Positions 17,601 to 30,000 of a DNA stretch of 64,000 bases are shown piece by piece (positions within the stretch are counted from its first letter, which is position 1; every line of letters begins with the position of its first letter). The notes under the pieces were generated by a model that made no database searches, was not told the origin of the DNA, and saw only the letters and a list, made by a program, of their open reading frames with translations. Where the stretch lies: contig NC_049992.1 of NCBI RefSeq assembly GCF_000003815.2, positions 10,218,755 through 10,282,754 of the forward strand, given 5' to 3'. This DNA comes from Branchiostoma floridae. Its lineage: Eukaryota > Chordata > Leptocardii > Amphioxiformes > Branchiostomatidae. Both the position numbers and the translations under genes were made by a program.

Positions 17601-20600
17601 ATCACAACATATCTCATATGAGAAATCCGTACGATGTACGATGTAAGATTGGTCATACCATGTCTCTGACACAAACCGACTTCATGCGCCCTATCCTAAT
17701 TACCCGATTAACGTAAAGTCGATGATAATGATGCCCTTTTTTGCTTTCCTCTTCTGAACGTCAAGAGGTCGATCTGTGCTTTTGAAATTCATTTCTTGGC
17801 CAAATTTATTTCTTGGATTGGTTTTTCAAGATGATAGGGGTGGGGGGTGGGGGGGTGGCAGGTGGTGCTGTATCAAATTGCGCCCTCTTTTAATTTTTAC
17901 CTCCAAACGAATGATGTCATTTCCCCTTTCATGCAACAAACGCATCGATCTTCTAATTTCTAGTCGATTTGAAAAGAAGGAAACCTAATTGCAAAATTAT
18001 CTTTATACTGTATTGATAACCTGTCAACGTTTATTCAGCATCCTTATAGTGTATAGTTTTTTTAAATCTTGATACGGGTGAAATTCGTTAATTTTTGTTT
18101 GGCTTAACAATCACGACAGATTTTGAATTATTGGAAAAAAACATCAATCAATACGAAATTAGATAACAAACGGAAGATTCGAACTCAATATAGCTTTAGT
18201 CATAATCCGTGAGAGCACAACAACGGAACCACGTTTTGATCCTGAGGATATCACACTTTCTTACCATTCCTTAATTAATGTGAGAAACGGAAATACATAT
18301 AACATAACGCATTGGGTTTGGGAAAACCAAACCAGTCCCCTCCGGTCACGACCTGTTCACACCCGCAATAGGTTGGGAACCCATCTCACATCCGGTCGGT
18401 ATGATTACTACTGGAAGCAATAGATCAATGTCTAGAAGTAGACTGGTGAAACTTCCGCAATGGTTAGATATCAGCGAAAATCAAGAATTCAAAAAAAAAA
18501 CTTGAAACTTTCAACCGTTGTTTAGTATTTTTTTCGTTTGTATTTTTTTTGGAAGATTCATCGGGAGGATACATTTATATACGCAGATTTGATCAAGATG
18601 GATAGGAAACCACACATTAAGTTTTTTTTTTGGTTGCTTAGAGAAATCAGCAATAGTTCTTAATTAAAGAAAAGGCGTTTGACTACGAGGATCGGTATAG
18701 GAATCTATCTTGCTATATTCCCTTCGCAGTAGGAGAGGACTCGGAGTGAGGACAAATTTGCAACCTACACAGCACTGGCTTCCAGACGTCCCCATCAATT
18801 TTTCACGCAGCGGCTTCAGAACACTCTCCATCCACTACAGCGATCACGCGCACTACTAGAACGTTCCGCTGTGCGTCACACAGACGACTGTCACGCGGGA
18901 TGTTGAGAGAAGTGTCCTGTGGAGAGTGCGTGGGGCCATCCCTGAACAGACGGATCTCAGACGATGAGTGGTTACACGCGAGCTCAGAAGTGACCTCTAC
19001 GGTTGAGAAGTCCCATGTGGGGGATGCATAATGATGCTCCATTAGTCCTTACATGCGTCAAGGTAATTCAAGAGTATGGGCGAGAAAAAAACACGCCAGA
19101 AACATTCAAGCGTCACGTGAAGTTATATACTAGTATATTGACCTAGGCCTGTATTGCACTGGAGCATACTTATGAAAAGACCGGCCACTACATCACATGC
19201 CCATGATATTCAGTAACTCACGTGATATTTCTGTGGGTCTGTGAACTCTGTAATCGTTCGTTTTCATGTCGACACTTCTTCAAAATTTGTGAATTTGTCA
19301 GCTGTAAAATGACAGAGCACGATCGTATGGTATGGCAGTTCAAATTGGAGAACTGATGAAGGAGTATACTATAAAACCGCAGCAACATGCTGCTAAATTG
19401 TCTTTCTGTCACGACATCTTCCCATTAGATCACACCTTCATTCTGTGCCCCAAACGCTATATGATCGTTATCACATTTATCTTCCTATTTTTTAGAATGT
19501 CAACTGACACTGTTGGTAGTAGTAGTGGACGCTTTTCGATATCGCGATTTGTGATGATCAAGAATTACTTGACCGACATCCACGAATTCCATAGCGAATT
19601 GCGGTCACACTTCAGCCCTTCATCTTCTCTAGTAGAAAACCGCTTTGTGACAAGTAATTTAGACATTAGAGCCATATTGGTGCAATAGTGCCTGCGGTGC
19701 GATGTTGGGCAGGTGGCCCTTGCAAAGCGAGGCCGTTTAGAAAGTCATTTGTATGTATCGAAGGTAACGTTAGTGCAAGGAACCATTTAATGTCACGATA
19801 TGCGCCGTGGTCGCAATTCGGCCAGAATGCTTATGGTCTCAACTTTTATTGTTATTTTCTTGCCGCAGGCAGCAAAAACCCGTGGGAGAAAGAGATGCCG
19901 ATATTTCTTCAAGGGTTGGAAAGAAAGTCAGCAGTACTCATTCCTAATCTTGGTCATAAAGAAAATTACTCCATCAATGTTCATTATACATGTCAATATC
20001 AATATCCATGTTGGTATTAACCCGCAAATGATCAATACATAAAAATAATGTATAATACTGGTATGCTTTTGGGCGGAATCGACACATTCTAGTAACATAC
20101 ATGTATCAAGGATTGCAGTTTTAACATTAACAGATAGTCCTGTTTTGAATATGCCAATTATATATTGCCACTGATATACAACACCAAATTGTCAGAACCT
20201 TGACTTGGGTGCCGATTTCAAACTTCAAATATGAAGCCTTTGCCCGTGATATATGATGGTGTTGTATGTTGAGAGCATGTAGGTTATAAGGGGAGGGTGG
20301 CAACATACCTAATGCCCAACGTGTTTAGACTTCGCAATGATGATCAGTGATGACAGTGATCAAACTTTTCTTATTATCAAATTACATGTAATAAGCTTGT
20401 GCCATTTTTCGGCCCTACAAGACTCCTACAAGCTCCAGTTTGAAGAAATGCCTAGACGTCTGCCAATGTCTTATGAGCCCCACCCAACACCAACAAAGAT
20501 AGTACTGTCTCATTTACACGACATTGACCTTCGCTAGTCAAGGTAAACAACACTGTATCCCCCTGTGTTATTCTTGTCTCGGCAGTTGCTTACGTAAGAG

Positions 20601-21252
20601 GAATACTGTAGCCCTGAAACTATAGAATCCCCGAGACGCTGGTATCCCAGTGGTATCAGGATGCAGGGTCAAAACAAATGTTAGTCAGAGAGCTTTCATG
20701 TTTTTCCGTGACACTTTCAATGATACATTAATTGTGTATTACTGTACCATATTACCAGGAAGGTAAGATATGTTTTACATAAAAAATACATGCGATTAGA
20801 GAATTTCTATAGAACTCCTTAATTCACGAAAGAAAAACTATCCTAATCAAAATTCATGTGGCGTTAGATTCCAATGTAATACCAATAAGATAACTTGACA
20901 ATCACCATTTTAATAGAAAACCTTATACATGTGTATAAAATATATCTATATTTCGTTCTATTCATTCCAGTGCTATGCTGATTGTATATAAATGATTCAT
21001 ACCCCATTGTCCATTTTTGTTGATTGTTATGCTCAGACCCGCTGAGACTTTAGGTTAGAATCTTCTGCAGTGTTATTTTTAGAACAGCTGAAAAACCAGG
21101 TCGGATCAATTTGTTCTCTATCTAGTCCAAGCTGTAGTGCGGGTCGTTTTCTGCATTATTACATAGGGGCTAGCCAGGAAAGATCAGGGGGGACAAATGT
21201 CATGAGTAACTTGAAAGTTCATCTGTGTTGGTAGAAGTCATTATTGAACTAC
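14635..21252. other. Intergenic DNA with no supported gene
   Basis: Contains a 193-N gap (14965-15157), several TAACGTTA octamers (16.2-16.55 kb) and a G-rich tract near 17842-17857. Open frames here (for example 16575-16850 + and 18803-19042 -) show no recognisable domain or splice context. The part at about 18740-19060 is noticeably richer in GC and CpG than its surroundings, but I see no gene. Confidence 0.5.
14965..15157. other. Assembly gap
   Basis: A run of 193 N inside the intergenic stretch. Confidence 0.99.
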
Positions 21253-21493
21253 TAATATCCAACACAAAAATTGGACTCACCCAAATGTTCGACTGAACAG
21301 CACCAGTCTTTGTCAAGGAATGAAAAATCCACTGCTGTCGTGACGTCACGTTATGCAGATAGAACACGTGACTCAGTTAGCAGTGGATCATAGGTTGCAG
21401 GAAGTCTATGGCGCCCACTGTCGAGAGCCTTGACAAAGACGGGTGCTGTTCAGTCGAAAATTTGGGTGAGTCCAATTTTTGTGTTGGATATTA
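21253..21493. mobile_element. MITE with about 66-bp near-perfect TIRs
   Basis: Left end TAATATCCAACACAAAAATT and right end AATTTTTGTGTTGGATATTA continue as inverted repeats through GACTCACCCAAAT, CGACTGAACAGCACC and GTCTTTGTCAAGG with only two mismatches. The termini are compatible with a TA target duplication. The 110-bp centre has no ORF. High arm identity suggests recent insertion. Confidence 0.85.
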
Positions 21494-22001
21494 CAGTTAA
21501 CGTTAAACTGGTTCAATAAATGTCATAAGTACTAAAATGTAAAGATATAAATATAAGAACACTGTACACAGAAAAGGAAAATGCATCGGGTGACAGAAGA
21601 AAATCATTAACTTACGATTTACAAAAGTGTTCCTTCAATTTGAATTCACAAAAATACGCAATTTCTTGTTCTGTAACAGACACAGATTTCAATGGTGGAT
21701 CCACGGCCGGTTCATGGAAGTACCAACACTTTTACTTATCTGTGCGTTGATGCAAGGAAACGTCTGCTGTATACTATGCCTTCAATATACTTTTATCATG
21801 TCATGACTCCATATCTATCCACCTAGGTCAATACATTTATCACGCCATGCAAAAAAGAAACTGCACCATTCATAAATAACTTTTGACAAATATTAACGTT
21901 ATGTCGCTAGTAGCATAGAAATACTCAATCTGATATATGTAATACTTCCCTTTATTAATTACCGTAGATTCCACTCAATGTAGTCCACTAGTATTGTAGT
22001 A

Positions 22002-22174
22002 CAGTAGAAGCCAGTTAATTGCACAACGGATTAACGCACACTTTTGTTAATTGCACGGAATCCCCAAATCCCAGTGCGGTCAAGCTAGATAACTTCGCAT
22101 AATTGCACCAGCCGGATGATTGCACGAAATTCACTGGCAAATAGGCCATGCAATTGAGCAGCTTCTATTGACTG
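22002..22174. mobile_element. Tc1/mariner (pogo/Tigger-like) MITE
   Basis: The ends CAGTAGAAGCCAGTTAATTG and its inverted partner CAATTGAGCAGCTTCTATTG..ACTG are flanked by TA on both sides (22000-22001 and 22175-22176). CAGT-start termini with TTAATTGCA-type subterminal sequence resemble the pogo/Tigger group. About 173 bp, non-coding. Confidence 0.65.
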
Positions 22175-22176
22175 TA

Positions 22177-23880
22177 GTAGCCTTTGAATGGACCGCTCAA
22201 TTCTGGCCAACGGCGAAATCCGGATCCGGACGTTTTTCATGATTTCTTGGAAGGACGTCGAGAAAGACTTTTCGACTTAACCGGTGTGAATATATCTTCA
22301 CACCTGTTCAGCGGTGAAAGCGAACTGTGACGGAAACACATTGACCCACGGACCAGCAATTTTATTTCACGGAAGGTTCAGCCTCTCTAGACACCCTGTA
22401 TTGAGCTAGGATTAGGACTAATCAACAGTTGCTTCAACTTTGCCTGACTACCTTACTATACTATGTGAATGTTGATGAATGGGCTAGACAAGTTTGTGTA
22501 TCAATCTTGTGGCATGTAAGTGAGATTAAGAAAGTTTGTCGGATGAGAGCGCCACTAGAACTTGAGCTTTTCTCATAAAAGGTCATGTTTACAATTTAAT
22601 GACCATCAACAACAAAATCCAAGTTACCAGAGAAGTGACGTATGCATGTAAATCCTGGTAGAGAGTCGAAGAGGTTTCCTGATACAAAGTTTTATCAACT
22701 TCAAAAAAACTAAAAACGGAGTCTTGCTTCAATGCCTTTTGTTTGTTTGAACCTTTGTTTATTCATGACACCGACTGGCAGTCAATGGATTGGGCCTTTC
22801 GACTGATGCGGACGAAAAGTCGCCAAAGTTCCGAACAAAAAACGTACTTTTACTTAACGAGCATAAAAACTTCAAATTCATTAAAAAATTCATAAGCGAC
22901 ATCATAGTATTAACAGGACAACACGTTGGACGGCTTCAACAAGGTTTTCATTCCCTGCCGTGATTCTGAGTGTAAGAACGGAAATCCTTTGTTTGAGCGC
23001 ACCTTACCAAACCTTTCAAAACATCAAAAGTGACCTTCAACGTTCAAGTCAATCAGTCTAAAAGTGAAGCACTTACACTTATTCAATAGTAAAAGCGTCT
23101 CTTCTTGAAAAAAAAAAATGAAAATAAAAAAAACAAAACAGGAATACAATCAAACTTGGATTTGACTGTTCAAAAATGTCCAAACGTCCTCAATCAATGT
23201 TGCCCGATGAAATATTGAGCTAATTGTAGATGTATGACTAGACAGGAAAGGTTGGGGGGGATTTCCGCTGGTTTTCACACCTGGCGTGGCACACCTCGAC
23301 GACGTCCGCCTGTCTTGGAACCCACATTGTATGGTAATAGGGAACTGCCGGGGCTTGGTTGGGAGAATTTACTGTTAATCAGTTGACCACTCGTGACGAC
23401 GTAGCCGTGGATAGTGCTTTTATGCAACACGGTATAAAGATAACAACAGCATTGACATCTAAGAAGGTGTGACAGTATATCCGATCCAACCGTCTTCCCC
23501 CGAGGAGACCAGTACCTTTCCGTTACGCAGGTGAAACGAGACAAAAAATCCTATTTTTGACAGACGGAAGCGCCACCCGTTAAATTCTCCTAATGAATAG
23601 CATGTCGTCATGTAAGCTGTTCTAGTTAGCGTCTTCTCTTATCGTATAAAGAGAGTAAATATAAAATATTGTACTGTTACGGTCATTTTTATATATCTAT
23701 TACTTAGATTTATGCCGAAAAATGTATTTTGTTACTTTTTTATTGTATTCATGATTTAAAAAATCGAAAGTGGCTTCTGATTAAGCTAAAATTTAACGGT
23801 AGTATTTCAGTACGTCCAACAGATTGAACAGCCACATGTGATTTCCAAATCGCCTGACGTCACCTCATTAGTTATTTATC
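22177..23880. other. Upstream flank of calsyntenin, nothing coding seen
   Basis: No exon or RNA gene recognised. An open frame at 23275-23544 on the minus strand lacks any recognisable domain. The stretch may hold upstream regulatory DNA for calsyntenin, but I can point to no specific site. Confidence 0.4.
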
Positions 23881-23991
23881 CCTTTCCACTAAACAGTCCG
23901 CCATCTTGGAGAGAAGGGAAGGGAACATCTCATTTTTTTTACTCGTTTTAAAACATCAAGAGCGGCGACAGCGGACAAGAAAAGAGAAACT
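23881..23991 (+). promoter_or_regulatory. Calsyntenin 5'UTR/promoter with YY1-type site
   Basis: CCGCCATCTTGG at 23898-23909 is a good match to the YY1 consensus (reverse complement of AAGATGGCGG), which commonly sits just around TATA-less start sites. It lies 83 nt upstream of the calsyntenin ATG in a GC-richer stretch. Transcription start not determinable from sequence. Confidence 0.5.
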
Positions 23992-24058
23992 ATGATTATA
24001 AGGTGGTCGGTCCTTCTTCTAGCACTGCTGTGCGGTGTTCTAGCAGAGACAAGACAAG
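23992..24058 (+). CDS. CLSTN: Calsyntenin exon 1: signal peptide
   Basis: ATG at 23992 opens M-I-I-R-W then a hydrophobic core S-V-L-L-L-A-L-L-C-G-V-L-A, with probable cleavage after A18. Donor CAAG|GTAAGC, phase 1. A 6.5-kb intron follows. Confidence 0.9.
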
Positions 24059-27000
24059 GTAAGCGTGCCGTTTTGGGGTCGTTTCGGAGGGAAATTCTCG
24101 GGGGCTTCGGCATCAAGTATTGCAGAGAGATGAATGTCATTACGCAAATATGTGACTTCTCCGTCCAATTTTGATCCGACCAAACACGTATACCGCCTAA
24201 AACTGATAACAAATACAAGACTGATATATTCTGAGTATAAATTCTGGTAAAATTTGTCTATTTGGGTCCTAGAACGGGTGTATTTCGGACATTGGTGATG
24301 AACATTTTTGAGATGCGTGTGTTTCCACCTGAACAATTTCCTTGCCGTCCGTTCGATATGTGTCGGCCTGTGACCATAGCCTCTACAGCCTCACCCAGTG
24401 ATTTAGCTCGGATTTAGCACGCACACAATATACTGATGAACAATTTCTGTGGATGAGAAATCAGCGTGGAAGGAACAAAGTCCTGTTTGTGGCGTGGAGA
24501 GTGTAATCTTTGCGTAATCTTTTCGCACCTGGACACCCGACACTGCGCCTGTCTTGGGCAATTTTTGCAGCCCGTCAAGAAATTCCTCCCTCGAACCAAT
24601 CCTCGCTCTAACAAATCAATACTTCTTCGATGTACTACTTCTGTCTGATAAGAAATTCTGCATCAGATCATGTTGTAGTTTGAAATTTAGTAGTTTTGCG
24701 GTATTTATCCTTGTTCGTTTTTTTGACATGGGTCAAGTAGAAAAGAAAACAATTTGCAAACAAAGGAATTGTGGTATGCCAGGCTAATTTGTTGTAAGAT
24801 CCATTTTTTTAATGCTATGATAAAATGTTTATGTGTTGGCTTTTTTTAATTGTTTCTTAACAGTTTACCTATAATCTTACTACAAATTTCCCTTTTCTAT
24901 ATTTTTTTGGTTACACGGGTAATTTTGGATGAGTAATGTGATTTCTCGTGGTTTTCCCCAGACTCAAAGGAAGTGTGTGGGTGACCATGTAAAGTCTAGT
25001 TCTATGCCCAAAATTGGGAAGTAACATTTTGGGTACGTCAATACATAATTGTCCCTCCATAGGTGTTGTTCACCAAGCCCAATGAAATTAAAAAATATCT
25101 CTGTATAATCGTCAGAGTTTAGCGAGATGATGAAGTAATTAAAAGTCAATGAGTTGTTGCTTAATCTTGTCCCATGTGATAACAAAGCTGTGCTTTACGC
25201 CAAAAAGTAGTTACTCAAGCAGCTGTGCTTTGATATGTCAAATTGCTAGATACACAACAATTACCTCAACATAAAACATATCTTGCTTGTCTACTTGTTT
25301 CAAAGTTGCCGTATTTTAAGTGGATTATGTTCATAGAAAGTTTCAGAATAATGTATTAGACAATATTCTGGATGGTTTGTTTAGCTGTTGGCTCTGGTGT
25401 CTAGAACACATCTTTTCGCCTTGTCCCACATATATCAAATGTACCCCTGTCAAGTTCCCAGTGTGTGGGCACAGTCCTGCTAGGTTCAAAACCATGCACG
25501 TAATGGCATCTAAATAGCTTCATGAAAAACATCTGAGGACCTGGATAAAAACATCATGTCACCAAGGTAATATTTTCATTTTTGTTGTGTTTTTTTTGCT
25601 GATTAGAACTGTTTTTTTTTGTGTGTACTCATTCAACATGACTTTTTTAGATACCAGGTCAGAAAAACCAACATGCAATGCATAAATGTTTTATTTCTGT
25701 TGTGTAAAGCCCTGTCATCCTACACTTGGATATACAGATGAAAAATTCTAGGTGTATTTATGTGAATTTTATTCAAATTTGGTACTTTTGTTGTGGAAAA
25801 TTATGTGTATTAAAGGGTCTGTAATATCTGTTTTCAATTTATACCCAGGAAGCCATCTGTCAAAGATGTTCCCTATCTAGTTCTGTATTAGCCAAGCAGA
25901 ACAAGGGCCCCTCAGGGAGATACACCTGGTAGAGACATTGATGTGGCTGATCCATGCTAAATTGGCAGTAATTTATCATTTAGGTTACTCATGAAGGCAA
26001 TGTGTAATGGAAACATACATGGCCGCACTGCGTCATTATTGAAGAACAAAATAGTCTGCAAAGCACAACTGGTGATTACATTAGAGTAAAATGTCTAGAA
26101 GGCATTGACTTCACTATAAAGATTTATAGGAAAACGGTTGACCATTGATGTCAGCAGGACCCATTTGCCATATTTTACAATCACACAATGTTTTGTCCAA
26201 TTTCCAAAGTCAACCAAAAGAGTCCACCTGGCCATTATTGTAGAGAGCTGAATTTTTCAAGTGTTGTGACGAGTTGGACATGGATTTATAGCAGATTGTA
26301 CAAAAGTGGAAAGTTGTAGTGTGTTTATGGCATGAATATATGAGTGATAGTGCACAAATGTAGGCTACCAGGGTTCCCAGAAGCTGAACAGATGGCTTTG
26401 TTTTCCCTGGAGTTGTCCTGGCAAATTCTTATTGTCATTATCCAGTCAAGCTTAGGTAACCCCTGACCTTTAAATCACTGTGGTATGGTTTGGTCTTTTC
26501 CTCTCTTGTCTCTTCAGTATGGCAAAATCCGCTTTTATCTTAATGCAGATCAGGTTGGCATATTTTAGTTTTAGAAAGAAGAGAACCAGGGATTTTTTGA
26601 GAGGTCTTCAGTTACCCAGCCTGGATGCTCAACTAAAAGTCAATTTGTTGTGTGGCTAAGGGCATGTTAGGAGTAAACCTCAAAGACCTAGTGATTTAAC
26701 ATGCCTTGTTGGCACCTGGTGATGCTCACTGACTAGTTCCAGATGCAGTTTATAGTGCTTGCTTGTGTAGGGTTTGGTTTCTGATATATGTGCCCCACAG
26801 TCTTATTACAAAAGAAGCATTGTCTGAAGTGGATCCTGTTGAGCACAGTCTTCTTAAGTGTTTCCCAGGCCTCCGGGTGGCATCTTTTAACTAGTCTCAG
26901 GAAGTGTCTTGTTGGTGAGAATCTGTGCATAGTCTCTAATCTTACACAAATTGAAGACATGTTCTTCTTGTTCTCATACAGTTGACCAACATCTAACTAC

Positions 27001-30000
27001 AGATGTTGTACAAAAGGGTGTTCGTGACTAGACGTCTTTATAGTATATTGGATAGCACACAGGACTTAGTTCACCATCTTCCATTGTACTAAGGTTTCTT
27101 TAGAATCCCATTATCATGTGAAGTAGAGTAAATCTCCTAATAAAAGCAGGATTTAGCCAGTCATCTTTTCATATGTCCAGAGGGAATTTGATATGGAAAC
27201 CTTAAGAGCTAGAAAAACAAATAACAAGGACAGTGGATTATAGTCTTGATGGATTGTGTCTATTTTTTTTAAATCAAATGTAGTGAATATCAAAATACAG
27301 GCAAAAATGTAGTTTTTTGATGGACAGTTGACTGATGCATGTCTCCATGCACCTGTGTTCTTCATGGACATTTTGGCTCAGCTCGAGTCAGTGCAGTGCA
27401 AACAGTGAACATTTGCTTGGTCAGGGCTTCTTTTGTTGGTGGTTGTTTTGCTCGCCCTCTGTGGAGTAGAGGTTGTTTGCCAGAGTGATTGCATCACCAT
27501 GCCCACATTAGGGCAATACTGTAAAACCCTTTATTTGGTCTGGGTAAATTTGGCATAATTATACTGTAGGTGTAACTTTTACAGTAGCTGGTAGGGAGTG
27601 ATTTGCTGTGAAGTCAGAAATTGATTCATGGAATTTCATTTCTTTAACAGTATTCCTAGGAACTAAAAAGAGTTTATATAATTATAGTTAGTGTATAATT
27701 GCTCTGATATGCAGGTTGATTGATTGACCTTTGGAGTAGCTTTGTTGTATACGTGGTGTCGGGTTTCTCCAGTCAGCACAGTGAGGTGTTTAGCTGTTTG
27801 CATGATTGGTCATTGGCATTTCTTATTTTTTGGCAGGCAAGTTTTTGTTGTTGTAAACTAGTTGTAGGCTTTAAGTTTTAGCTGTGATGTCATCCTTTTG
27901 TATGCTATAACCAATAGTTCGCTTGTAACTCTACATGTAATAGTACTTCGCCATTAATATACCATGTAACACTATGGAATTGTAACAGGAACATGTAGCC
28001 TGGTTACCAGACCCCAGTCCGATTGGAAAAAAATATCTATAGACATTTTTGAGGTTGGGGTCTGGTATCCTGGCTAAGGAACATGCAAATAAAGATCATC
28101 AAATATCTTTACTTATGCTTGTTCATAAATGTTGTATGCTTTCTTCTTAGTGGGTCTTGTGAAAAAGAATGGTCCATGAGAGCTCATGGTGTAATCAGAT
28201 TTTCTGTAGGAATTGTGTTGTCGAAGTTCAAATGAAGACAAAGTGCTCCAGCTCACACAATCAGATGCTACTTCAGAGCGAGCCTGTGTGTTAATGCCAT
28301 GTGGCGGTTGACCAGTTTCGTGATTTAGATTCAATACATTCTATGGAGACCAGCTGCCAGGCTGCGAAAGGCCGTGGCTTTTATTCACATCATGTCTGTA
28401 TGGTTTTTGTTTCTTAACTATATTGCATGGCCCATGGCAAAGCCTTTTCCATAACAATGGATCCAATTGGCCGGAATATGTTTAAAAACGATGTAACTTG
28501 ACGCAGAAAAGTTCGCACACAGACCATGGGAATGTGAAATTGTACTCGTGGCACGTAGGTAGGAGGCATTTTTTAAATGGATTGCGTAAAATTTCAACCG
28601 CAGGACGTGTCTATTAGGAATGCATGGTAGGGAGCAACCAGTAGTGGTCAATTACGGAAACCGTTCTTTGTTATTTTCCTAATGTGTGTAGCACACGTCT
28701 ACAGCTGCGTCCGTTGTAGTTATTATGTTCTGTATTGTCCCTAGATACAAGAGCCGTAATTCCTGACAATTATTATGGATAACGTTGTAATGGATAGAAT
28801 TTTAAAATGGTACAGATATTTGCAACTCATAAAGCAAACGTTAATAACATGTTACATTTAATGAGGAATGATTAAAAAAGATTTCTAAAATATAGCTAGA
28901 CAAATTCATGTGTGTCAAGTTTTGATCAACTTATTATTTTTTAGTGTTCACCCAATATTTCATTTGTTTATTCTTCTCACTTACTTGATTTGTCATATAT
29001 ATTATCTGGAGGGAAAAGTAGACTTGTATATTTTTTTTAACAAAGTACTGTTGGAATGGTGTGGTACAAGTCTACGGAGCTGAAAAAATAGTGATCTTGA
29101 TTCAAAAATGAAAAGTAACTGGTGAAGTTGGCTAGAAATGCACATCATTCTGTTTTTAGTAAGTTATGCGGTCCATTATCCAGAAAAAACATTTACCTCC
29201 TTGCCAAGGACAAGTTTAGATCTATTTGTCCTTGCTGGCGACCTTTGAAGACATGCAGAATTCTTGACATGAAGAAGACTTCAGTTGATTCTTTTGTCAC
29301 TTAGGCCGTTTGCCGCCAGTTCAACCAGCCTAAGTGACATACTTCTCTTGCTTTGCTACTTTTAGTCCATTTAAGAAAGAAAACAGTAATATGCAGTGAC
29401 AGTTCCATGGTGTCCTTTTCAGTAAACAAGTTTCTCCACTCAGGTGTTTAGCCACGTCACAATATCAGGTAGTTGCCCAAATAGACACCAATGAAAGGTG
29501 TACAGCAGTAGACTGTTTATGTTAGAAGTGGAATGGGGATGAAGTTGCACCCTGGTAGGAACACCTGAGGTAAGGTTAACCCACAGGTCATGGTACATAC
29601 AGAACTTCAAAGTGCCTCAGGGTACAGCTGAAACAACAGGCACCAGCACACCCAGACTTTCTTAGCAAAACCATTTTACATGGCTTATGGTGTTTGTTAA
29701 TGGCAGTCCATTTAGTCAGAAATGTCAAATGTAGTCTAACAGAATAGAAAATTGTGTCATAGAACGTTGACGTCATTCCGTGAATTAGGCTGTTATGCAG
29801 CACAAGTATCAAAGGTCTAGTTCTGAATCAATAGAGGCTAGGAAGGACAATGCTACCATGGATAAAGTGGCCATCTGTTCAGTCTAATAGGCTGTACCTC
29901 TTAAGTTCAGGTCGCATGGTCACGATTTTTCTGTCATAAATTTGATGTGTAGATCCAGCTTCGCTACCTGCCTCATTCATCTCTACTTGAGCCTGGCAAT

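Noticed and set aside
23275..23544. 89-codon minus-strand frame upstream of calsyntenin
   Set aside because: No recognisable product; composition fits non-coding DNA.
10553..23991. CTNNBIP1 (ICAT), expected here by analogy with human 1p36.22
   Set aside because: I looked for the Y-x-Q-Q-K-V/M helix outside LZIC on both strands and saw none in the readable sequence; only the 193-N gap could hide a short exon.
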